DNA of 10,568 bases from Verrucomicrobiota bacterium (GTDB taxonomy: Bacteria; Verrucomicrobiota; Verrucomicrobiia; Limisphaerales; UBA1100): the NCBI GenBank assembly GCA_028872645.1, contig JAPKDK010000089.1:1-10568 (forward strand), given 5' to 3'. The notes below the pieces were generated by a model. It made no database searches. It had not been told where the DNA came from and worked only from the letters and a program-made list of their open reading frames with translations. Below are positions 1 through 6,754 of the stretch, piece by piece. Within the stretch, counting starts at the first letter, position 1. The number at the start of each line of letters is the position of its first letter. Both the position numbers and the translations under genes were made by a program.

Positions 1-1127
1 TTGTAGTTCAAAACGGTGAGGGACTTTTTGAGTTTGAAGGTATTGGCGGCGCGGCGTTGGCCGAGTTGTTGCAGGGTGGTGAGAACGGCTTTCGGGATGT
101 CGCCATTGGCGGCGATGGGCACGTCGAGGGTCACCGTGCCGTCTTGGGCGTTGATCACGCCGATTCGTTCCGCGAGTGTCGCCGCATCAAAACGCGATTT
201 TGTGCCTGCGCCCCAGCCGTCGCTGACGGAAAGCAGCAAGTGCCAAGTGACTCCCTCGGGCGCGGGGAAATTCTTGGGCGTGAGCGGTTTGTTCTTAAAA
301 GTAAACTCGCGCTGCTCGCCGGAGGTGAAGGTTTGGTGCGGACACAACTTGCCCCTCGTGCAGAGCGATATTAGCGGATGCGCACCGGCATTGAAGGCCA
401 GCTCGGCGGCAGGATTGCCCGAGCGCACGGCGGCCAGCCACGTGTCGATGTTGTGGCGCTCCTTTTGCAACGGCTCGTACGCCGCCTTCATCTCGTCTTT
501 GTAGCCATCGAACCACCAGCCGGAGACCCGCTTGCCGTAGCGCTGCGACCATTCGCCGCAAACATCGGCCCAGTTTTTCAGGAACACCGGATTGGGCGCC
601 TGATTTTCGCTGCGCCGAAAACCCTTCAACTTGCGCGGGTGCGACATCGGGTTGACCTTCGGCCCGGCGGGTTTGCCATTGATCGTCGGCAGCGTGTCGC
701 CCATCGCGGCGATGACGCGATAGTGCCGCATTGGTGCGCGGGCGGTCATATAAATGATGAGGCGCACGCCGCGCTTCTCGAGCGCCTTGGAAATTTCAAA
801 AATCAAGTCGCGCCGCGAAGTCCACTCGCCATTCTTCACGCCCAACAATTTTTCATAAGCCGAGTTGGGCGCGCAAAATTTTCCCGTGTGCTGGCCGATT
901 GTAAAAATCACGTGCCCCGCGCGCGTGCTTGCAACCGCATCGGCGAATTTTTCCACGTCAAACGAATCCACCGCTTTGTTAAAATCGCGCGCGCTGCGTT
1001 CCTTGAAACACTCGTAGTGAAACATCAACCCAAAGCCGCTGGACTTCAGCCAAGACTCCCCCGCACTGGCTGGGGTGGCCCACAGGACGAAGCCGTACAA
1101 GAGCGCGACAAGGATTTGTTTTTTCAT
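1..1127 (-). CDS. GH29-like alpha-L-fucosidase, secreted, 3' end cut by window edge
   Basis: Likely removes alpha-L-fucose from a glycan outside the cytoplasm. The 375 visible residues are in one open frame from the ATG at 1127 to base 3, with no stop before the window edge. Residues 1-22 form a signal peptide (K2-K3, hydrophobic core, ASA end). Then come FGLMFHY (residues 32-38, like the GH29 FGIFIHW strand), RRDLIFEI (105-112), RLIIYM (122-127), GWWFDG (203-208) and SDGWG (302-306). D207 in WFDG matches the usual GH29 nucleophile, and SDGWG matches the SDSWG segment. The NGDIP stretch (341-345) matches the usual end of the catalytic barrel. Odd: the typical KHHDG is GQHTG here (78-82). It is last in the leftward operon, 58 bases after the sulfatase. 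The start codon lies inside a repeat copy and has no clear Shine-Dalgarno. Family assignment is by motif recall; substrate is inferred. Confidence 0.82.
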   Translation of the reverse strand, partial: MKKQILVALLYGFVLWATPASAGESWLKSSGFGLMFHYECFKERSARDFNKAVDSFDVEKFADAVASTRAGHVIFTIGQHTGKFCAPNSAYEKLLGVKNGEWTSRRDLIFEISKALEKRGVRLIIYMTARAPMRHYRVIAAMGDTLPTINGKPAGPKVNPMSHPRKLKGFRRSENQAPNPVFLKNWADVCGEWSQRYGKRVSGWWFDGYKDEMKAAYEPLQKERHNIDTWLAAVRSGNPAAELAFNAGAHPLISLCTRGKLCPHQTFTSGEQREFTFKNKPLTPKNFPAPEGVTWHLLLSVSDGWGAGTKSRFDAATLAERIGVINAQDGTVTLDVPIAANGDIPKAVLTTLQQLGQRRAANTFKLKKSLTVLNY

Positions 1128-1148
1128 CTGTGCAATCTGCGGTTCAAA
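1125..1148 (-). repeat. AACCGCAGATT repeat copy overlapping the fucosidase start codon
   Basis: Read on the minus strand this 24-base stretch begins TTTGAACCGCAGATT and ends CACAGATG, where the last three bases are the fucosidase ATG. It matches the copy at 4195-4218 (plus strand) at 21 of 24 positions. From memory, repeats of the CAGATTACACAGAT type are scattered in many PVC and other environmental genomes. The pairwise match is seen directly; the wider family is recollection. Confidence 0.65.
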
Positions 1149-1185
1149 TGGTTTTCAAAATCCGCCGTCCTATCGTCCGTGCCCT

Positions 1186-2742
1186 TTAATCTTTGGGGAC
1201 GAGGCTGCTCCACCAGTCTTTGTTGGGCTTGAAGTCGGGCTTCAAATAATTTGCAGCGCGGCTTTCCAGACCTTTCAGCTGACCGGTGCGGGCGCTTTGG
1301 ATTTGTTTTTTCTTTAACTCCAAATTAAAGCGGTCATCAGTAGCAGGGATGCGAGCTCCGGTTTCTTTCAGCCACGCGTCCAGTTTCGACCGGAGGTCTT
1401 TGGCAGTTTGCGGTTGGGAGGCGGCGAGGTCGGTTTCTTCGCCGATGTCTTTGGCGAGATTGTAAAGCTCGTCGTGGCCGTCCTCAAAATAATGGATGAG
1501 CTTGAAATTGCCTGAGCGAATAATGGACGAAGGCTCGCCGCCTTGGTTGCCGTAATGCGGGTAATGCCAAAACAGATCGCGCTTGGCAAGCGAGCCGCCC
1601 TTGAGCAGCGGGAGCAGACTGACGCCGTCAACGTGTTGGCGTGGCGTGAGGGGCAAACCGGCGAGGTCAAGAATGGTCGGATAAAAATCCGTGCCGGTGA
1701 CCGGCGTCGCATTATTCGAGCGTGGCGCTGTTAAGTTTGGAACGCGAATATAATAAGGCTGGCGAATCCCACCCTCCCATTGCCGGCCTTTGCCGCCGCG
1801 CATGGGCAGGCACGAGGTAGCGAAGGCATCGCCGGACGAGACGCCGCCGTTGTCGGAGGTGAAAATGACGACAGTGTTTTTGTCGAGCCCGAGGTCACTC
1901 AGTTTTTTCATCACGATGCCCACGGCGTTGTCCATCGATTCCATCATGCCCGCGTAAATCGGATTATCCTGCACCTGTCGCACCCCCTTGGTGCGGTCGA
2001 ACTTAAAGCGCTCCTTGGCCAAGCCCTTGGCCTCTGCCTTCTTTTGATACTTCTGCCAAAGCGGCTGCGTGGTTTGGATTGGCCCGTGCACAGAGTAAAA
2101 CGACAGATAAGCAAAAAATTTACGGTCCTTGTTCGCCTCGATAAACGAAGCTGTTTCGTTGGCTAACCGAATCGGCAACGATTCCCCCTTCGGGCCGCTT
2201 TTCATCTTGGGATTAGTGTACGGCGAAAAAAATCCGCCCGGAGGTGAGCCGCGATGATGACCGCCGATGTTGATATCAAACCCGTGGTCTTCCGGAAACG
2301 ATCCGGTGCTGCCCAAGTGCCATTTGCCGGCAAAGAAAGTTTTGTAGCCGCCCGCGCGCATCGCCTCGGCGAGGGTGGTGTCCTTCGCTGGCAGCGCGTG
2401 AATATAATCGGCTGGCAGCACGCGGTCATTGCGCCGCCAATTTTTCCCGCTCGCCGCGCCGATCCAGTCGGTGATTTTATTCCGCGCCGGATACGTCCCG
2501 AGCATAATGCTCGCCCGCGACGGACTACAAACCTGGCAAGTGGAATAACCATTTGAAAACCGCATCCCACTCCGCGCAATCGCATCAATATGCGGCGTCT
2601 CATGAAACGTACTCCCCTCGCAACTCATATCCCGCTTCCCCAAATCATCTGCCAGAATAAAAACGAAGTTGCGGTGCTCCGCGTACGTAGCTGGAACTGA
2701 AAACGAAAACGCGAGTAGAATAAGACAGGATAAGTTTTTCAT
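1186..2742 (-). CDS. Secreted Cys-type sulfatase, arylsulfatase A-like (family S1)
   Basis: A 518-residue sulfate-ester hydrolase, exported by an N-terminal signal peptide (residues 1-21, ending TYA). The type I sulfatase signature CSPSRAS starts at C72, the residue that must be converted to formylglycine by a maturation enzyme not present here. Other active-site elements visible are the calcium-binding pair D32-D33, GKWHLG (139-144, with K140 and H142) and TSDNGG (295-300, with D297 and N298). The C-terminal part has HYPHYGNQGG (393-402) and DELYNLAKD (424-432), normal for the second subdomain of arylsulfatases. Length is normal. The start ATG is 16 bases after the stop of the upstream sulfatase, so the two are probably co-transcribed and translated in series. 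The sulfated sugar cannot be read from the sequence; the fucosidase downstream suggests a fucose-containing glycan. Confidence 0.9.
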   Translation of the reverse strand: MKNLSCLILLAFSFSVPATYAEHRNFVFILADDLGKRDMSCEGSTFHETPHIDAIARSGMRFSNGYSTCQVCSPSRASIMLGTYPARNKITDWIGAASGKNWRRNDRVLPADYIHALPAKDTTLAEAMRAGGYKTFFAGKWHLGSTGSFPEDHGFDINIGGHHRGSPPGGFFSPYTNPKMKSGPKGESLPIRLANETASFIEANKDRKFFAYLSFYSVHGPIQTTQPLWQKYQKKAEAKGLAKERFKFDRTKGVRQVQDNPIYAGMMESMDNAVGIVMKKLSDLGLDKNTVVIFTSDNGGVSSGDAFATSCLPMRGGKGRQWEGGIRQPYYIRVPNLTAPRSNNATPVTGTDFYPTILDLAGLPLTPRQHVDGVSLLPLLKGGSLAKRDLFWHYPHYGNQGGEPSSIIRSGNFKLIHYFEDGHDELYNLAKDIGEETDLAASQPQTAKDLRSKLDAWLKETGARIPATDDRFNLELKKKQIQSARTGQLKGLESRAANYLKPDFKPNKDWWSSLVPKD

Positions 2743-2758
2743 AATTGGATCCGTTTGT

Positions 2759-4192
2759 TCATTTTTTCCGGGTCGACACTTGGGTGACGCCTTTGGGTTT
2801 TTGGTTGGCCTCGGCGATGCGCTCGTGCAGGCGCTTTGATAGTTCCGCTACCGTGGTTTTGTGCGCGGCGCGCTTGGCGAGGTTTTTCATCTCGCTGGGG
2901 TCGTTGGTGTGGTCATAAAGTTCCGCGCCGCTTTTGCCTTTCGCGCCCCATTCGGTGTAGCGATAGCGCCCCGTGTAAAGGCTGTAGCCGGTAGCGAATT
3001 GCGTCAATGCATCGCGGCGCGGCGTGGAGCGGAGGTTCCGCAGCGTGGGCGCGAGGCTCACGCCCGACAGATGCTTTGGCTTCGCCAGTCCGCATAACTC
3101 GGTGAGGGTGGGATAAAAATCCACCATCTCCACCGGCATTGCAGTGGACTTGCCGGCGGTGGCCATCCCGGGCGTGGCGATGATGAGCGGCACGCGTGCG
3201 GCGTTTTCAAACAAAGTGGTTTTCTGATAATGCCCGTGTTCGCCCATATGATAACCGTGGTCGGAGGTGAACACGACTACCGTATTCTTGGCGAGGCCGG
3301 TGCTTTCGAGGGTCTCGAGGATGCGACCCACTTGGGCGTCGGCAAAGGTGATGGACGCGTAGTACGCTTGAATCGCCTCCCGTGCGAGCGAGTCCTTCAG
3401 GTTTACCTGTTCCCGCTTGCGGGTGATGGACGCGCGGGCGGGCGCGGGCAGGGAGGCGAGGTAACCCTTCGGCACCGTTGGCACCACGATTTTTTCCAGC
3501 GGATACATTTCAAAATATTTCTTGGGCGCAACGTACGGCGTGTGCGGCCGATACAAGCCCACCGCCATAAAAAACGGTTGCTTCGTTTTGGCAAACTGCT
3601 CCAGCCGTTTGGCCGCCTCCGTGGCGGCGATGCCGTCGGTTTGTTCCTCGTCTGTTCCATCGGCGGCGAGCCAACTGAGCGTGCCACCGTAGCTGCCCTT
3701 TCGCAGCGTGAACACCTTCGCCTCATCGGTTTTGTCCCGCCCGCGGGGATTGAACGTGTGCGACCATGAGGCCGGATCGTCATGGCCGTCGTTGCCGATA
3801 TCCTTCGGCACGTTATAATGATAAATCTTGCCAATGCGCGTGGCGTCGTAGCCGTGGTTTTTAAAATGCTGCGACATCGTCACCACATCGGGCAGGTGTT
3901 TGCGAATGAGAATAGCATTACGATGGATGAGCGATTGATCCGGATACAGCCCCGTCATAAACGAAGCTCGGCTCGGCCCGCACAACGGGTACTGACAATA
4001 CGCCCGCTCAAACCGCACCCCCCGCTTAGCCAAGCGATCAATATTCGGCGTCCGCACCTGAGAATGCCCATAACTCCCAATATCGCAATTGAGGTCATCA
4101 CAAATCAGGAACAGGACGTTGGTTTTCCCCGCCGCCAGAGCCGGAAGGGCCGTGGCAGCAAAAACAAGAGTAGAGAGGAATAGGTTTTTCAT
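2759..4192 (-). CDS. Secreted iduronate-2-sulfatase-like sulfatase (family S1, subfamily 7 type)
   Basis: A 477-residue secreted sulfatase. The signal peptide is residues 1-21 (LPALAA end). The signature is CGPSRASF starting at C71. D32-D33 are the metal ligands. GKIYH (121-125), YRPHTPY (214-220) and SDHGYHMGEHGHYQK (310-324, with D311 and H312) follow the layout of human iduronate-2-sulfatase, including the MYPLEKIVVP stretch (229-238) that parallels the human YPLENI region. Bacterial members of this type act on varied 2-O- or 3-O-sulfated sugars, so iduronate need not be the substrate. It lies second in the leftward operon, 93 bases after the chimeric pseudogene and 16 bases before the next sulfatase. 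It starts MKNL like that neighbour. No clear Shine-Dalgarno precedes it; its upstream region is a repeat unit. Confidence 0.9.
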   Translation of the reverse strand: MKNLFLSTLVFAATALPALAAGKTNVLFLICDDLNCDIGSYGHSQVRTPNIDRLAKRGVRFERAYCQYPLCGPSRASFMTGLYPDQSLIHRNAILIRKHLPDVVTMSQHFKNHGYDATRIGKIYHYNVPKDIGNDGHDDPASWSHTFNPRGRDKTDEAKVFTLRKGSYGGTLSWLAADGTDEEQTDGIAATEAAKRLEQFAKTKQPFFMAVGLYRPHTPYVAPKKYFEMYPLEKIVVPTVPKGYLASLPAPARASITRKREQVNLKDSLAREAIQAYYASITFADAQVGRILETLESTGLAKNTVVVFTSDHGYHMGEHGHYQKTTLFENAARVPLIIATPGMATAGKSTAMPVEMVDFYPTLTELCGLAKPKHLSGVSLAPTLRNLRSTPRRDALTQFATGYSLYTGRYRYTEWGAKGKSGAELYDHTNDPSEMKNLAKRAAHKTTVAELSKRLHERIAEANQKPKGVTQVSTRKK

Positions 4193-4194
4193 TT

Positions 4195-4277
4195 TTTGAA
4201 CCGCAGATTAAACAGATTACTTTTTTGGGTTGATAGCGGTTTCTAAAAAACTGCGTTCATCAGCGTAATCTGTGGTT
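4195..4277. repeat. Small inverted-repeat unit between pseudogene and sulfatase
   Basis: AACCGCAGATTA at 4199-4210 and TAATCTGTGGTT at 4266-4277 are inverted copies (11 of 12 positions). The left arm continues into a second CAGATTA (4213-4219). The unit fills almost the whole gap between the chimeric pseudogene stop (4286) and the sulfatase start (4192). The left end is a close copy of the repeat at 1125-1148. It could form a hairpin in the operon transcript. From memory such repeats often accompany GxxExxY genes, and a GxxExxY fragment ends 9 bases away here. Confidence 0.6.
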
Positions 4278-4285
4278 AACAAAAC

Positions 4286-4711
4286 TCAACGCTGAAAATC
4301 CTTGCTGAGAATGAAGCGTTTTTGCTGGAGGGATTTCGCCCTAAAATTGACAAGCAAGGCGCGCTCGCAACCCGTGGCCTTGAGATAGCGCAGAACCTGA
4401 GCTGATTCAATGTCCGTGAGGGCCTTCATCGCTTTTATTTCCACGATGACCGAATCAAAACATAAAAAACCCTTCACCGTCACGCCCGACCAAATGAATT
4501 CATTCTTCGGCATATTCGCCGCCGAGTGCCCGATGATTGCGCCGTCCTTCACCGACCAATATTTCGGCTTCGAAGTCGACCAACCGTTGAGGTCTTTGCC
4601 ATTGAAAATAGTTTTGTCCTCAATCGGCTGTCGCTCCGCCGCCACACCGGATGCCGCTGCCAACAATGCAGCGGTGAGCAACAATCGGAAAAGTTCCGTT
4701 GAAGTAATCAT
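4286..4711 (-). pseudogene. Chimera: DUF1080 N-terminal half fused to GxxExxY protein C-terminal half
   Basis: A continuous 141-residue frame made of two unrelated pieces. From the ATG at 4711 it has a signal peptide (MITSTELFRLLLTAALLAAA, ending GVAA) and then the start of a DUF1080 / 3-keto-disaccharide hydrolase domain: FNGKDLNGW (residues 36-44), YWSVKDGAIIG (51-61), NEFIWSGVTVKGF (70-82). From residue 86 (codon 4456-4454) it becomes the C-terminal half of a GxxExxY / PDDEXK_3 protein: VIVEIKAMKALT, YLKATG, ALLVNF. The E-x-K of the nuclease core is present, but the GxxExxY motif and the catalytic Asp region are absent. DUF1080 domains normally run about 180-200 residues, so more than half is lost. 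I chose the ATG at 4711 because it starts the signal peptide; the frame extends to 4756. Probably non-functional, though nothing stops it from being translated and exported. Confidence 0.75.
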
Positions 4712-4810
4712 AATAAATTTACAAACGCAAATTTGCAAAACTATGCCAGCGCCCAACGGACGGACAGTTAAATTCCCCGGCCCATTCAGCCAAATGCGCG
4801 GACTGCCTCA

Positions 4811-4839
4811 TTGCCAATCGGGGCGTGGACGAGTATAAA
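4811..4839 (+). promoter_or_regulatory. Sigma-70-like promoter for the sulfatase at 4846
   Basis: TTGCCA at 4811-4816 (one mismatch to TTGACA), a 17-base spacer, and TATAAA at 4834-4839 (one mismatch to TATAAT). Transcription would start about 7 bases past the -10 box, at or next to the A of the ATG at 4846. That predicts a leaderless mRNA and argues against the in-frame GTG at 4825, which lies inside the spacer. The 134-base divergent region (4712-4845) also holds a 10-base palindrome GCAAATTTGC at 4727-4736. I see no convincing promoter for the leftward arm. Confidence 0.5.
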
Positions 4840-4845
4840 TCCCCC

Positions 4846-6747
4846 ATGCGCTTTCTTATTTCATTGCTGGCGATGTGTGCCGTGCTTCGGTCCGCCGACC
4901 GGCCGAACATTCTTTGGATTACCGCTGAGGATATGAGTGCGACGTTGGGGTGCTATGGCGACAAGTACGCCACCACGCCAAATATTGACCGGTTGGCGAA
5001 GGAAAGCGTGCGGTACACGAAGGCCTTCGCCAGTGCGCCGGTGTGTTCGCCTTCGCGGTCGTGTCTCATCACTGGATGCTATCCCACTTCGCTCTCCACG
5101 CAGCAGATGCGGTCGGGGTTTGCGATTCCGAAAACGATGCGTGGGTTTCCGGCACTGTTGCGGGCGCGTGGGTTTTACACGAGCAACAACGTGAAGACGG
5201 ATTATAATACCGGCAACTACGTAGACATCATCAAGCACTCGTGGAACGAAAGCAGCGCGACCGCGCATTGGCGTAAGCGCGACAACAAAGCGCGGCCGTT
5301 TTTCAGTATTTTTAATCTGATGACTTCGCATCAAAGCCGCACGATGGTTTGGCCGTACGCGCGTTTTCAAAAAGAGGTGCAGAGCAAACTTTCGCCCAGC
5401 GAAATCCATGACCCCGCAAAGGCGCCGTTGCCGCCGTATTATCCGGACACGCCGCTCATCCGGCGCGAGGTCGCGCGCTTTTACGATTGCGTCACGGCGA
5501 TGGACAAAGAGGTCGGTGCCATCCTGCAACAGCTCGCAGACGATGGCCTCGCTGAAAACACCATCGTCTTTTTTTACAGCGACCACGGCAGCGGCATGCC
5601 CCGCCACAAACGCGCGCTGCTCGATAGCGGCATGCACGTGCCGCTCATGATTCGCTTCCCCCAAAAATGGCAACACCTCGCCCCCGGCAAACCCGGCACC
5701 ACCACCGACCGCCTCGTGAGCTTTGTCGATTACGCCCCGACCATCCTCAGCCTCACCGGCGTTCCAATTCCCGAAGCCATGCAGGGCAAGCCATTCCTTG
5801 GCGCGAAAAACACGAGGCCGCGGCGGTACGTCTTCGGCCATCGCGACCGCGTCGATGAAGTGCGCGACCTCGCCCGCTCCGTGCGGGATGGTCGCTATCT
5901 TTACATTCGCAACTACATGCCGCACCTCGGCTACAATCAACCGACGGTTTGGCCCGACAACGGCGAAATCCGCCACGAGTTTTATCGGCTCTCCGATGAG
6001 GAAAAAATGACCGCCGCCCAATGGCACTTTGCGGCCCCCACGCGCGCGGTCGAGGAACTCTACGATTGCGAAGCAGACCCGCAAAACCTTCACACCCTCA
6101 TCGACTCCAGAAAACACCAAGCCATCCTCAACCGCCTCCGCGCTGCTCATCGCAAACACATCCGCGACACCGTCGACCTCGGCTTCCTGCCCGAAAGCGA
6201 GGCATGGGAAATGTTCCTCAAAACCCCCGGCTGGGAACTCGGCCAAGGCGGCAAGGTCGATATGGCCCCCATCCACGCCGCCGCCGCCCAAGTCGGCCTC
6301 GCCCGCGAAAAAGCCATCGTCAAAAACCTCACCTCCAAAATCCCAAGCGTCCGCTACTGGGCCGCCCTTGCCCTCGCCCACCGCGAAAAAATTTCACCCG
6401 AGACTAAACACCAACTCCAAAAACTCCTAACCGACCCATCCCCCGCTGTCCGCATCGAGTCCGCCAACACCCTCGCCCGCCATGGCGACCTCAATGCTGC
6501 TGTACTAGCACTTATTAAGGATCTCGCCCACGAAAACCTAATCATCGTCACTCACGCCGCCCGCACCATCGAACTCCTCGGCAAAAAGGCCGCCGCCGCC
6601 AAAGCCCCAATGGCCGCCGCCCTTATCCGCGCCGAAAAAATTCGCCCGCCTGATCTCTCCCCCACCATCGTCCTCCCCGGCGACAAAGACCTTGCAATGT
6701 TCGCCGCCTTCTCCTGCCGCGCGTTTTTAAAAAAATTAGAGAAGTAG
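4846..6747 (+). CDS. Secreted sulfatase, sulfamidase (S1_8)-like, with C-terminal HEAT-like repeats
   Basis: A 633-residue exported protein. Counting from the ATG at 4846, residues 1-17 are the signal peptide (MRFLISLLAMCAVLRSA). The catalytic domain shows NILWITAEDM (21-30), TPNIDRLAKES (44-54), the CSPSRSC signature at C67, and YSDHGSGMPRHKRAL (244-258, with D246, H247 and K255). The AEDM start and the PALLRARGFYTSN segment resemble bacterial heparan N-sulfatase-like enzymes. After about residue 470 the sulfatase fold ends and alpha-helical repeats follow: PSVRYWAALALAHR, PSPAVRIESANTLARHG, THAARTIELLGKKAA, typical of HEAT or PBS-lyase-type repeats used for binding. The next gene begins 7 bases after the stop. 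Substrate is unknown; bacterial relatives need not act on N-sulfate. Third codon positions shift from mixed to strongly C in the second half. Confidence 0.9.
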   Translation: MRFLISLLAMCAVLRSADRPNILWITAEDMSATLGCYGDKYATTPNIDRLAKESVRYTKAFASAPVCSPSRSCLITGCYPTSLSTQQMRSGFAIPKTMRGFPALLRARGFYTSNNVKTDYNTGNYVDIIKHSWNESSATAHWRKRDNKARPFFSIFNLMTSHQSRTMVWPYARFQKEVQSKLSPSEIHDPAKAPLPPYYPDTPLIRREVARFYDCVTAMDKEVGAILQQLADDGLAENTIVFFYSDHGSGMPRHKRALLDSGMHVPLMIRFPQKWQHLAPGKPGTTTDRLVSFVDYAPTILSLTGVPIPEAMQGKPFLGAKNTRPRRYVFGHRDRVDEVRDLARSVRDGRYLYIRNYMPHLGYNQPTVWPDNGEIRHEFYRLSDEEKMTAAQWHFAAPTRAVEELYDCEADPQNLHTLIDSRKHQAILNRLRAAHRKHIRDTVDLGFLPESEAWEMFLKTPGWELGQGGKVDMAPIHAAAAQVGLAREKAIVKNLTSKIPSVRYWAALALAHREKISPETKHQLQKLLTDPSPAVRIESANTLARHGDLNAAVLALIKDLAHENLIIVTHAARTIELLGKKAAAAKAPMAAALIRAEKIRPPDLSPTIVLPGDKDLAMFAAFSCRAFLKKLEK

Positions 6748-6754
6748 GTTCTCC

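Noticed and set aside
378..1232. A 284-residue plus-strand open frame over the fucosidase
   Set aside because: The minus strand carries GH29 motifs and a signal peptide; the plus frame is arginine- and alanine-rich shadow sequence.
4727..4736. Palindrome GCAAATTTGC as an operator
   Set aside because: A 10-base palindrome alone in AT-rich intergenic DNA is weak evidence; there is no second copy or nearby regulator gene.
4861..6381. A 506-residue open frame on the minus strand opposite the HEAT-sulfatase
   Set aside because: It has no recognisable domain or signal, overlaps a gene with clear catalytic motifs, and is open because of GC-rich third positions on the plus strand.
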